Positions 1 to 6,219 are shown, counted from the first letter of the stretch. The stretch: DNA of 8,069 bases from an uncultured bacterium (GCA_938022485.1 CALIEE010000326.1:1-8069), one strand, 5' to 3'. The notes: generated by a model from the letters alone, not told the origin. Numbers and translations are program-made.

Positions 1-621
1 CAAAGAGTTAATCCAGAAAAGAAGCAGAAAGCTCAAAACGCCAGCGCCAGCAATTTCAGCCAAAGCAGAAAAAGGGCTCCAGTAAATCTGCATGTAAGAA
101 AGCTTCCAAGGAAAAACTCTTGGAGCTAATTGCTCTGCTACAAACCAAGCTAGGGGCAATAAAAACACCCTCTGTTGACCGAAGAACTTCTCTCCAGCTT
201 TAAGCATCCAAGCTAAAAACAGAAATTGAAAGGCACTGAGTATAGAGAACAACGCAAATAATCCCCTAGATACGACAAGTGGGAATCCTCCAAAAAGAGT
301 AATCGTATCCGGCACCCAGTAGTAAGAAAAAATAGAGAGAATAAACCCGTAACAAAAAAATCCGAAATAACTGGCCGCTGCCTTTCGCACAGTTACGCAA
401 AGAAGCACTAATGAAAAAATTTCAAGAATAGAACTTTGTAATGTCTCTGGATACCAGGAGGAAATGGCAAGAAGCAAAGCTGCCCACGAATAGAGAATCA
501 GGCTTACAAGCCTAGGTAGCTTCTTCTGAACTTTATAATTCTGGCCAGATAAGCCACCGCGATCAACTATTCCCTGTCCCAGTGGGGTTTCTGCTTTTCT
601 ATGTTTGGAACGCTTTGGCAC
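1..621 (-). CDS. lnt: Apolipoprotein N-acyltransferase, N-terminal part (runs off the window)
   Basis: Lnt is an inner-membrane enzyme that adds the third acyl chain to the N-terminal cysteine of lipoproteins. I translated 207 codons by hand, open to the window edge. After about 35 basic residues come several membrane segments (about 37-53, 66-77, 85-105, 114-139, 152-165, 186-205). Family landmarks are YWVPDTITLFGG (101-112), FPW (170-172) followed by a Q at 178, and AEIAGAGVLSFLL (188-200), which matches the Lnt pattern A-E-x-x-G-x-x-G-x-S-F-L before the nitrilase domain. The catalytic Glu-Lys-Cys domain lies beyond position 1 and is not seen. The start is uncertain: there is no early in-frame ATG, and the first plausible start is GTG at 621-619, after an in-frame stop at 675-673. 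No clear ribosome binding site precedes it. It diverges from exbB. The family call is firm; the start is not. Confidence 0.9.
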   Translation of the reverse strand, partial: MPKRSKHRKAETPLGQGIVDRGGLSGQNYKVQKKLPRLVSLILYSWAALLLAISSWYPETLQSSILEIFSLVLLCVTVRKAAASYFGFFCYGFILSIFSYYWVPDTITLFGGFPLVVSRGLFALFSILSAFQFLFLAWMLKAGEKFFGQQRVFLLPLAWFVAEQLAPRVFPWKLSYMQIYWSPFSALAEIAGAGVLSFLLLFWINSL

Positions 622-643
622 TACAACTAGCTCATGGTATGTT
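615..643 (+). promoter_or_regulatory. Candidate sigma70-type promoter for exbBD
   Basis: TTGGCA at 615-620 (5 of 6 to the -35 consensus) lies 17 bp before TATGTT at 638-643 (4 of 6 to the -10 consensus), upstream of exbB. It overlaps the presumed lnt start codon. A second -10-like box, TACAAT at 663-668, has no good -35 partner and would start a transcript only about 7 nt before the exbB ATG. This is a motif match only. Confidence 0.35.
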
Positions 644-651
644 CTGGGTTT

Positions 652-664
652 TAGGACAGTCCTA
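652..664. repeat. Small palindrome between lnt and exbB, operator-like
   Basis: TAGGACAGTCCTA is a perfect inverted repeat of 6 bp around a central A. It lies between the candidate exbB -10 box and the ATG, where a repressor could act. Palindromes of this length arise by chance about twice in 8 kb, so only the position gives it any weight. Confidence 0.2.
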
Positions 665-681
665 CAATATGGTCAGTATTT

Positions 682-1344
682 ATGCCTGTAATTACAGATA
701 GTTCAAGTTTATTAAGCCAAGGGGGTCCTACGATAGTCCCTCTTCTGGTCTGCTCGGTGCTTGCTCTGGCAATAGTTATCGAAAGATTTTTTTTCGGACC
801 TAAAAAAGAAAGGTTAGTCCCCAGTGGCTTTCGTTCCCAAGCCCTTGGGCTTATTGAAGAGGCCAGGCATGAGCAAGTTTTAGGTCTCTGCTCAGGTGAG
901 AACTCAGCTGCTGCTTCGATTGTAGAGACGGCAATAAATGCCAGTCACTTAGCTCGTAACGAAATAGAAAGCACCCTTGAGAGTAAAGGAAGAGCACTTT
1001 GCTCCAGACTCGACCGCTATACAGACACTTTAGGCACTATTGCTTCCATAGCCCCGCTGCTTGGGCTTCTTGGAACTGTTTTTGGAATGATAGAAATTTT
1101 TCAAGTGATTTCCGCAGAAGGAGCCGGAGATGCCCAAAAACTTGCTGGCGGAATTTCTCAGGCTCTGATTTCAACTGCCGTGGGACTATCGGTCGCAATC
1201 CCAAGTTTGATTTTTTCACGCTTTTTCAAAAAGAAACATCTCCAATCCTCTGAAGTACTCGAAGAATTTGCTGTTGAAGTTTTGCAAGCTGTAGAAAAAT
1301 CTAAGCCAAGCCTTATAGACACTAGAGTTGGTAATGAAGTTTAG
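682..1344 (+). CDS. exbB: MotA/TolQ/ExbB family proton channel subunit
   Basis: This is an inner-membrane subunit of the proton-driven motor that energises TonB-type transport or the Tol-Pal system. The 220-aa protein has the family's three membrane helices (about 17-36, 118-143, 157-181), with a cytoplasmic loop of about 80 residues between the first two. GLLGTVFGMIEIF (128-140) and ALISTAVGLSVAIPSL (161-176) are the hallmark motifs of helices 2 and 3. The ATG at 682 is the only usable start, because a stop lies in frame at 652-654 and no ATG, GTG or TTG falls between. No Shine-Dalgarno is visible. The 3' end overlaps exbD by 11 bp, showing translational coupling. No TonB, TolA or TolB gene is in the window, so ExbB versus TolQ is not settled by context; the short exbBD pair without tol genes favours ExbB. 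Confidence 0.9.
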   Translation: MPVITDSSSLLSQGGPTIVPLLVCSVLALAIVIERFFFGPKKERLVPSGFRSQALGLIEEARHEQVLGLCSGENSAAASIVETAINASHLARNEIESTLESKGRALCSRLDRYTDTLGTIASIAPLLGLLGTVFGMIEIFQVISAEGAGDAQKLAGGISQALISTAVGLSVAIPSLIFSRFFKKKHLQSSEVLEEFAVEVLQAVEKSKPSLIDTRVGNEV

Positions 1345-1729
1345 TCAAAACCAAAGTCTGGAAACTCCAGAGATCAACATCACTCCACTAGTGGATATTG
1401 TTTTTCTCCTTCTAATTTTCTTCATGGTTTCTTCTAGGTTTACTGATGAAACCTCTCTAAGGGTAAACCTGCCTGAATCAGGCTCCGGCAAGACTCTAAA
1501 TGAAACTGTAAATACGATTCTTAGTATCACAGCTAACGGTAAAATGTTTTTAGGCAACCACGCTGTTAAAAAATCAGAGCTCTCTACTGAGCTAGCAAGG
1601 CTAAAAGAGCAGCCACTAATCATCAAAGCGGATGAGGGAGTTGCCCACGGTCAAGTAGTCGAAGCTCTGGATATGGCAAAATCTGCTGGTATATCCAAGG
1701 CTTCTATCGCGACTAATCAGTCTCGGTAA
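1334..1729 (+). CDS. exbD: ExbD/TolR family biopolymer transport protein
   Basis: This is the partner of ExbB: a single-helix inner-membrane protein with a periplasmic domain that couples the proton motive force to TonB or TolA. The 131-aa protein shows a short cytoplasmic tail, then INITPLVDIVFLLLIFFMV (14-32), which contains the conserved membrane aspartate (D21) essential in the family. A periplasmic domain of about 95 residues follows, with a typical C-terminal I-K-A-D-x-x-V-x-H-G-x-V-V-x-x-(L/M)-D motif. I chose the ATG at 1334 (AGAG at 1324-1327, 6 nt upstream) over the in-frame TTG at 1328, which has no ribosome binding site. It overlaps the end of exbB by 11 bp. It ends with tandem stops TAA TAG. 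Family identity is sure; Exb versus Tol assignment is inferred. Confidence 0.9.
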   Translation: MKFSQNQSLETPEINITPLVDIVFLLLIFFMVSSRFTDETSLRVNLPESGSGKTLNETVNTILSITANGKMFLGNHAVKKSELSTELARLKEQPLIIKADEGVAHGQVVEALDMAKSAGISKASIATNQSR

Positions 1730-1822
1730 TAGTTGAGGCGCAACGGTTTCTTTCGTCAAGATTTACACGTAAGATTCTGCAATCGATCTTTTCAAAAATA
1801 ACAGCTCAGTAGAATAAATTTA

Positions 1823-1850
1823 GGAATCCTCTACTTGAATAGAGGGTTTC
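1823..1850 (+). other. Stem-loop in the leader of the Nudix gene
   Basis: CCTCTA (1828-1833) and TAGAGG (1840-1845) pair perfectly around a 6-nt loop. Adjacent bases extend the stem to about 11 pairs (1823-1833 with 1840-1850), including two G-T pairs. The tract after it (TTTCTCT) is a poor U-run, so this is at best a weak terminator for exbBD. A -10-like TAGAAT at 1810-1815, without a good -35, could start a transcript at about 1822. That would put the stem at the very 5' end of the Nudix mRNA, 43 nt before its ATG. The rest of the 164-bp gap shows nothing convincing. Confidence 0.45.
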
Positions 1851-1893
1851 TCTCCAAGGTTTTGCAACAAATTTTCAACGAAAAGGTTTTACT

Positions 1894-2430
1894 ATGAGCG
1901 CGCTATCCGATAGTCCAAGAAAAGTACCTAAATCAAAAATAATTTTTGAAGGGAAAAATAGAACTGTAGTGAAGGTGGAGTATAAGAATCGCTCCTACGA
2001 AGTATCTAGAAGCCAAGATAGTGTAAAAATATTGGCCTTGAGAAATGATAATCGCATCGCACTAGTCAAGCAGGCTCGACCAGGTTGCGAACTCAGCACA
2101 GTGGAAATTCCTGGTGGAGCTATAGAGTTAGACGAAGAGCCACTTGATGCTGGCCAAAGGGAACTCAGGGAAGAAACTGGTCTTACAGCCAGACGTTGGG
2201 ATCTGCTCTGTTCACAACTACTCAATAGTCCTGGACAAAGTAATGAAAGGACCTTCCTATTTCTTGCTAGAGACCTACAAATTGGTCCGCATGAAAGAGA
2301 GGATTCCGAGGTAGAAATGCAACAGTACTGGCTTCCAGTTGAAGAATATGAAAAGGGCTTTTATTCCGGAGACTACAGCGATATGGCTTCATTTACTGCC
2401 GTTTCAAGCTATTTAAGGAAACACCAGTAG
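1894..2430 (+). CDS. Nudix hydrolase, ADP-ribose pyrophosphatase type
   Basis: Nudix enzymes hydrolyse nucleoside diphosphates linked to another moiety, using Mg2+ held by the Nudix box. In this 178-aa protein the box is complete at residues 75-97: G75, five residues, E81, seven residues, R89-E90-L91-x-E93-E94-x-G96-L97. It fits the GX5EX7REUXEEXGU consensus without a mismatch. The preceding strand (ILALRNDNRIALVKQARPG, 46-64) and the E-I-P-G-G run (71-75) are typical of the ADP-ribose pyrophosphatase (NudF/YffH-like) branch, which turns ADP-ribose into AMP and ribose 5-phosphate. The substrate is inferred from that resemblance, not proven. AAAAGG at 1881-1886 lies 7 nt before the ATG, a good ribosome binding site. 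It is a cytosolic protein with no signal peptide, and it stands alone: same strand as exbBD but 164 bp away, convergent with eno. Confidence 0.9.
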   Translation: MSALSDSPRKVPKSKIIFEGKNRTVVKVEYKNRSYEVSRSQDSVKILALRNDNRIALVKQARPGCELSTVEIPGGAIELDEEPLDAGQRELREETGLTARRWDLLCSQLLNSPGQSNERTFLFLARDLQIGPHEREDSEVEMQQYWLPVEEYEKGFYSGDYSDMASFTAVSSYLRKHQ

Positions 2431-2446
2431 CCCTAAAGTAGCTCTC

Positions 2447-2493
2447 AAAAAACAAAGAGGGCCATTCGTATATACTTATACGATTTGGCCCTC
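2447..2493 (-). terminator. Intrinsic terminator of eno
   Basis: Read on the minus strand, GAGGGCC (2493-2487) pairs with GGCCCTC (2463-2457). Inside it TCGTATA pairs with TATACGA (2483-2477 with 2472-2466) around a 4-nt loop, with a small asymmetric internal loop between the two helices. The stem is followed directly by TTTGTTTTTT (2456-2447). It lies 83 nt past the eno stop. On the plus strand no U-run follows, so it does not obviously terminate the Nudix gene, though convergent transcription would also meet the hairpin. Confidence 0.85.
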
Positions 2494-2575
2494 AAGGAAA
2501 TGGAAGAAGGTTTTTCCCGAGGTCTAAGCGAGAGAAACCCCCAATCAAAAAGTTATCGAAGTAATCTAAGAAGAC

Positions 2576-3862
2576 TTAGAGCTTAAAAGGGCTAGTGTAC
2601 TCGGCCTTATCTCCAAGAATGTTCTCTATCCAAAGTAGTCTATTATATTTAGAGATTCTCTCTCCGCGACACATAGAACCGGTTTTAATCTGACCAGCAT
2701 TAGTAGCAACAGCTAGGTCAGAAATAGTGGTGTCTGAAGTTTCCCCAGAGCGATGAGAAATCACGTTAGTAAAGCCAGCAGCTTCAGCAGTTTTTATTGC
2801 GTCCAATGTCTCAGAAAGAGAGCCGATTTGATTAAGCTTAATCAAAACAGAGTTCCCTGCTTTTTCCTCGATACCGCGCTTTACCCGCTCACTGTTAGTT
2901 ACAAAAAGATCATCCCCAACAAGCTGCTGCCTGTCTCCGATCTTAGAAGTAAGTTCAACCCAACCATTCCAGTCATTCTCATCAAGACCGTCTTCAATAC
3001 TCACAATAGGATAGTTAGAAATCCAGTCCTCATACATGGCTACCATCTCAGCTGATTTTCTTGGAGCCTCTCCAGATTTTTCAAACTTGTAAGTTACGTT
3101 ATCGCCCACTTCATCCGTAAGCTCACTTGCTGCAACATCAAGAGCCAGCGCAATTTGCTCGCCAGGTTTGTAACCCGCGCGCTCAATTGCTCTGATTAAA
3201 AAATCAAAAGCTAGCTTCATTGACTCAAGACGAGGAGCATAGCCCCCTTCGTCCCCAACACCAGTGTCATAACCGTCGTCTTTAAGAAGAGCACCCAAAG
3301 CATGAAAAGTTTCAGTCGCCGCTCTGACCCCTTCAGAAAAAGTAGGGAGACCATGTGGAACCAACATGAACTCTTGAATATCAAGACTGTTATTGGCATG
3401 GGCACCACCATTAATTACGTTGACCAAAGGCACCGGAAGACGCACTGCTTGGTCACCACCTAGAAGCTGAAAAAGCTCTTTTCCCTGAGAAATCGCAGCA
3501 GCCTTAGCAGAAGCTAAGCTGACGCCAAGAATAGCATTCGCACCGAGGCTCGACTTATTTGGAGTTCCATCAAGATCAATCATTGCCTGATCAATAGCTT
3601 CCTGATCGCCTGCATCCATACCTTTTAGCTTCGGAGCGATTTTAGAAGTCACGTTTGCAACAGCGTTATTAACTCCTTTTCCAAGGTAAAGGCCGTTACC
3701 GTCTCGCAACTCAACTGCTTCAAACTCCCCTGTGGAAGCTCCTGACGGAACACTTGCTCTACCAGTTGAACCATCTGTCAACTCACACTCTACGGCCACA
3801 GTTGGGTTTCCTCTAGAGTCCAGTACCTGAATCGACCTAAGTTCTTTAATCTCGCTAGCCAT
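2576..3862 (-). CDS. eno: Enolase (phosphopyruvate hydratase)
   Basis: Enolase interconverts 2-phosphoglycerate and phosphoenolpyruvate in glycolysis, in the cytosol, and in many bacteria it also sits in the RNA degradosome. The 428-aa length is normal. Visible landmarks are the N-terminal SRGNPT (16-21), the mobile loop SGASTGEFEAVELRDG (40-55), the catalytic glutamate in GDEGG (E205), metal ligands D242, E290 and D317, the catalytic K342 in the signature VLIKLNQIGSLSET (339-352), SHRSGET (369-375) and K393. All expected active-site residues are present. AGGAG at 3872-3868 lies 5 nt before the ATG, a strong ribosome binding site. It is divergent from ftsB and convergent with the Nudix gene. 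Its 5' region carries two inverted repeats and a third copy of one repeat arm (see those entries). It ends at a strong terminator, so it is probably monocistronic. Confidence 0.98.
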   Translation of the reverse strand: MASEIKELRSIQVLDSRGNPTVAVECELTDGSTGRASVPSGASTGEFEAVELRDGNGLYLGKGVNNAVANVTSKIAPKLKGMDAGDQEAIDQAMIDLDGTPNKSSLGANAILGVSLASAKAAAISQGKELFQLLGGDQAVRLPVPLVNVINGGAHANNSLDIQEFMLVPHGLPTFSEGVRAATETFHALGALLKDDGYDTGVGDEGGYAPRLESMKLAFDFLIRAIERAGYKPGEQIALALDVAASELTDEVGDNVTYKFEKSGEAPRKSAEMVAMYEDWISNYPIVSIEDGLDENDWNGWVELTSKIGDRQQLVGDDLFVTNSERVKRGIEEKAGNSVLIKLNQIGSLSETLDAIKTAEAAGFTNVISHRSGETSDTTISDLAVATNAGQIKTGSMCRGERISKYNRLLWIENILGDKAEYTSPFKL

Positions 3863-3879
3863 TTCTTCTCCTAGAAAAT

Positions 3880-3891
3880 AAATCTAAGCTT
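3880..3891 (-). repeat. Third copy of the hairpin arm, next to the eno ribosome binding site
   Basis: AAATCTAAGCTT on the plus strand (AAGCTTAGATTT in the eno mRNA sense) is a 12-base exact copy of 4018-4029 in the large inverted repeat about 115 bp away. It ends 7 nt upstream of the AGGAG ribosome binding site of eno. In an eno transcript starting beyond 4030 it has the same sequence as the 5' arm of the hairpin, so it could compete with it for the 3' arm. A shared protein-binding site is the other reading. Confidence 0.6.
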
Positions 3892-3912
3892 AAAACTAAA
3901 AATACGGGTTTG

Positions 3913-3954
3913 CTTTAAGTAGGCTGAAACAAATTATGTTCATCCTGCTTAAAG
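3913..3954. repeat. Imperfect inverted repeat in the eno leader/promoter region
   Basis: The 11-base arms 3913-3923 and 3944-3954 (CTTTAAGTAGG and CCTGCTTAAAG on the plus strand) pair at 10 of 11 positions around a 20-nt loop. The loop contains a -10-like CATAAT or TAATTT on the minus strand (3938-3931). A weak TTGCCT (3958-3953) overlaps one arm and could be its -35 box (16 bp spacer to TAATTT). It may be an operator around a proximal eno promoter, or a second leader hairpin. Confidence 0.4.
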
Positions 3955-3993
3955 GCAAAGTTCCACAAAAAATACTTAACTTATCAGTCACTT

Positions 3994-4030
3994 GAAGCTT
4001 AGATTTCTAATGCAAAGAAATCTAAGCTTC
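3994..4030. repeat. Perfect 15-bp inverted repeat (hairpin) between eno and ftsB
   Basis: GAAGCTTAGATTTCT (3994-4008) and AGAAATCTAAGCTTC (4016-4030) are exact reverse complements around the 7-nt loop AATGCAA. No U-run follows on either strand, and the genes on both sides point away from it, so it is not a terminator. A perfect 15-bp arm is far beyond chance in 8 kb. Possible roles are a leader hairpin of the eno or ftsB mRNA, a double binding site for a regulator of the divergent pair, or a small mobile palindrome. The 12-bp third copy near the eno start favours a regulatory role. Confidence 0.85.
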
Positions 4031-4059
4031 TGTACAATAAGCCTTCGAAGTGCGTTAGA

Positions 4060-4065
4060 ATTATA
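4060..4065 (-). promoter_or_regulatory. Candidate -10 box of a distal eno promoter
   Basis: The minus strand reads TATAAT, an exact -10 consensus, at 4065-4060. No good -35 lies 16-18 bp upstream (that stretch is A/T-rich), so the call is weak. If used, the eno transcript would begin near 4053 and carry a leader of about 190 nt containing both inverted repeats and the third arm copy. On the plus strand the overlapping TAGAAT (4056-4061) could serve ftsB, so the element may be bidirectional. Confidence 0.3.
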
Positions 4066-4103
4066 TCTCTCGCAACCTCAATTTTATTTTGGTCGAATTA
4101 CAA

Positions 4104-4508
4104 ATGAGCGTCGTCGAAAGAAAGAACCGAATCACAAGAACTACCTCTAAACATAGTGGCAGAGCGGGTGCACGAAACGTTCAAAACACTGGCAACAGCA
4201 ACAGACCAAAACCTTCCACTGCTAAAGCCAATCACTTTCTAGATCTGCTCACCCCTGTGATATTGATGGGGCTTGCTGGCCTTGTCTTCTATTTCAGCCT
4301 AACAGGGACCCATGGCCTACTATACCTCGATAAATTAGACAATCAGCTCCAGAGAATTTCCTCTGAAAATAAGGCCCTAGAGCGTGAAATTACAGTTCTA
4401 GAGCAAAATATTCACTCTATTAACTCCAAGGGCTTTTACCTCGAGAAAAAAGCCCGTGAGGAGCTCGGTCTTTCCAAAAAAGGAGAGACCATATACCTTT
4501 TCAACTAA
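4104..4508 (+). CDS. ftsB: FtsB/DivIC-like cell division protein
   Basis: FtsB is a small bitopic inner-membrane protein of the divisome. With FtsL and FtsQ it forms the complex that activates septal wall synthesis. The 134-aa protein has a basic, disordered-looking N-terminal tail (1-45, rich in K, R, S, N), one membrane helix (about 48-66) and a coiled coil with leucine and isoleucine heptads (about 74-108). The family's C-terminal pattern follows: EKKAREELGLSKKGETIYLF (114-133), matching A-R-E-x-L-G-x-x-x-x-G-E. The tail makes it longer than E. coli FtsB (about 100 aa). I prefer the ATG at 4104; an in-frame TTG at 4089 would add five residues, but neither has a clear ribosome binding site. 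In many proteobacteria ftsB follows eno in the same direction; here the two are head-to-head. It is the first gene of a cluster with dciA and tyrS. Confidence 0.85.
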   Translation: MSVVERKNRITRTTSKHSGRAGARNVQNTGNSNRPKPSTAKANHFLDLLTPVILMGLAGLVFYFSLTGTHGLLYLDKLDNQLQRISSENKALEREITVLEQNIHSINSKGFYLEKKAREELGLSKKGETIYLFN

Positions 4509-4554
4509 TCAGCTGCGATTAGCGTTAAACATTGTCAGCTCTTACTTTAGACAG

Positions 4555-4914
4555 ATGGCCTTCAGAAGTAGAAAATCAGAACACATTGGTAATATCCTCG
4601 GAAACTCCTTTCCTCTAAAACGGCTTCAAGGAAAGCTGGGGCAGTATAAAGGATTTTCAAATTGGGAAGAAATCGCTGGTGAGAAATTTTCCCCAGTTAC
4701 CCGTCCAGAACGCATTTCTCAAAGTGGGGTACTTGTTGTTCAAGCGATTGATGCTGCCTGGATACAGGAACTAGACATGCACAAGCTCGAGCTAATCGAG
4801 AGGTACAACTCTAATGAAAATACAGGTGTGATCAACGACATTCGCTTCGTTCCCGGAAACCCCAGAGAATTTAAGCTTTTTCAGGAACAAAAAAAGAAGA
4901 AAGTTGGAGAATAG
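4555..4914 (+). CDS. dciA: DciA-like replicative helicase loader (DUF721)
   Basis: DciA proteins help load the replicative helicase DnaB in the many bacteria that lack DnaC or DnaI. The 119-aa protein has the DUF721 pattern: NWEEIAGEKFSPVTRPERI (36-54; W37 and G42 conserved), SGVLVVQAIDAAWIQEL (57-73; G-V-L-V strand, then A-W-x-x-E-L) and the closing strand INDIRFVPG (93-101). A lysine-rich tail follows (113-116). This is close to the minimal KH-like core, without a long extension. The frame is open further upstream inside ftsB, but the only ATG is at 4555 and the domain fits from there; no strong ribosome binding site is seen. It sits 46 bp after ftsB and 3 bp before tyrS. I call the family from this motif pattern; DnaB loading by this copy is inferred. 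Confidence 0.8.
   Translation: MAFRSRKSEHIGNILGNSFPLKRLQGKLGQYKGFSNWEEIAGEKFSPVTRPERISQSGVLVVQAIDAAWIQELDMHKLELIERYNSNENTGVINDIRFVPGNPREFKLFQEQKKKKVGE
4906..4909 (+). promoter_or_regulatory. Ribosome binding site that sets the TTG start of tyrS
   Basis: GGAG inside the last codons of dciA lies 8 nt before TTG at 4918-4920. The next in-frame ATG is at codon 60, inside the catalytic core, so TTG must be the start. The overlap with dciA suggests coupled translation. Confidence 0.75.
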
Positions 4915-4917
4915 AAA

Positions 4918-6219
4918 TTGTCAACTAAGCCTCCATCCAATTTATTTGAAGAACTAAAACAACGAGCTCTTGTTCAAGACTTATCTGACCAAAAGCAGAT
5001 CCAGAAGGAACTGAGTGGAGGAAGCCTGACTTTTTACTGCGGCTTTGACCCTACTTCAGACAGTTTACATGTGGGAAGCCTACTCCCACTTACAATGATG
5101 AAGCGCCTTCAAGCTGCTGGCCACAAGCCACTAGCTTTGGTGGGCTCAGGTACTGGTATGATTGGCGACCCTTCCGGCAAGTCAGAAGAAAGAGTATTGC
5201 TAGGCTCAGAACAAATTAGCTCAAATATTTCGGGAATTAGTGCACAAATCACCACTTTGCTTGGAGAAAACTTCGAGCTAGTTGAAAATGGAAAGTGGTT
5301 GGAAGGCTTAAACCTAGTAGAGTTTTTACGAGACGTTGGAAAACATTTCAGCGTCAATCAAATGATGGCTAAAGACTCCGTCAAGTCTCGGCTTGAGAAT
5401 CGAGAACAAGGCATTAGTTATACAGAGTTCAGCTACATGCTTCTCCAGGCCTATGATTTCTACCACCTGTATCAGGAGAAAGGCTGCAGACTACAAATTG
5501 GTGGCTCGGATCAGTGGGGCAATATTACCGAAGGAATTGAGTTAATTAGAAGAAAAACCTCTGGCGACGATAAGATTCAAAGCAACAAAGCCCTGGGCTT
5601 TACATTTCCTCTTCTAACCACTTCCAGTGGGGCTAAATTCGGCAAAACAGAAAAAGGAGCTGTTTGGTTAAGCGCAGAACGAACCAGTCCTTACGAGTTT
5701 TATCAGTACTGGATTAATCAGGCCGATCAAGATGCTCTAAAGATGCTTAATTTTTTTAGTTTTAGAAGTGTCGAAGAGATAGCTGAGTTAAAAGCAGAGC
5801 ACGAAAAAAGTCCTCAAACTCGAATGGCTCAAAAGGCATTAGCTGAAGAACTAACTAGCATGGTTCATGGCTCTGAGGAGGTCAAAAAAGCTGAAACAGC
5901 GGCTCAGGTATTTTTTGGCGGAAGCGTCACTGACCTCCCTGGTGAGACTTTGGTAGAAATATTTTCGGACGTTCCCTCAAGCTCCCTTTCAAAATCTGAG
6001 CTAGAAGGTGGAATTGATATTGTCGACCTACTTGTAAACTCTGAGCTAGAAAAATCCAAAGGAGCAGCGAAGCGTTCTATCTCTGGCGGTGGGGTTTACT
6101 TAAACAATCAACGAGTTGAAGATGCTGAGTTGAAAGTGACCTCCGAAGACCTTGTTGACAGCATGGTGCTAATCCTAAGGCTCGGTAAGAAAAAGTATCA
6201 TCTAGTCCGAGTAACTTAA
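4918..6219 (+). CDS. tyrS: Tyrosyl-tRNA synthetase
   Basis: This class I synthetase charges tRNA-Tyr with tyrosine in the cytosol. The 433-aa length is typical. In order come the tyrosine-binding strand YCGFDPTSDSLHVGSL (40-55) with the HIGH-type motif HVGS (51-54), GDPSGKS (83-89), QAYDFYHLY (177-185), GGSDQWGNI (195-203), which recognises tyrosine and orders the active site, and KFGKT (240-244), the KMSKS-type ATP loop in the form usual for bacterial TyrRS. An anticodon-binding helical region (about 255-360) and a C-terminal S4-like RNA-binding domain (about 366-433; ISGGGVYLNNQRVEDAE at 388-404) follow. The start is TTG, set by GGAG upstream and by the N-terminal length. It lies 3 bp after dciA and probably shares its transcript. 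No T-box or tRNA-like leader is seen. It converges on the next gene with only 46 bp between them, where I see no terminator. Confidence 0.97.
   Translation: MSTKPPSNLFEELKQRALVQDLSDQKQIQKELSGGSLTFYCGFDPTSDSLHVGSLLPLTMMKRLQAAGHKPLALVGSGTGMIGDPSGKSEERVLLGSEQISSNISGISAQITTLLGENFELVENGKWLEGLNLVEFLRDVGKHFSVNQMMAKDSVKSRLENREQGISYTEFSYMLLQAYDFYHLYQEKGCRLQIGGSDQWGNITEGIELIRRKTSGDDKIQSNKALGFTFPLLTTSSGAKFGKTEKGAVWLSAERTSPYEFYQYWINQADQDALKMLNFFSFRSVEEIAELKAEHEKSPQTRMAQKALAEELTSMVHGSEEVKKAETAAQVFFGGSVTDLPGETLVEIFSDVPSSSLSKSELEGGIDIVDLLVNSELEKSKGAAKRSISGGGVYLNNQRVEDAELKVTSEDLVDSMVLILRLGKKKYHLVRVT

Noticed and set aside
686..697. Perfect 12-bp palindrome CTGTAATTACAG at the start of exbB
   Set aside because: It lies inside codons, and palindromes of this length are expected about twice by chance in 8 kb.
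4456..4554. Upstream GTG start for dciA overlapping ftsB
   Set aside because: The extra 33 residues do not match the DUF721 family and read through the conserved ftsB end; the ATG at 4555 fits the domain.
5109..5357. Open frames antisense or out of frame to tyrS, eno, exbB, exbD and the Nudix gene
   Set aside because: All lie inside strongly recognised genes and show no family motifs or start signals of their own.
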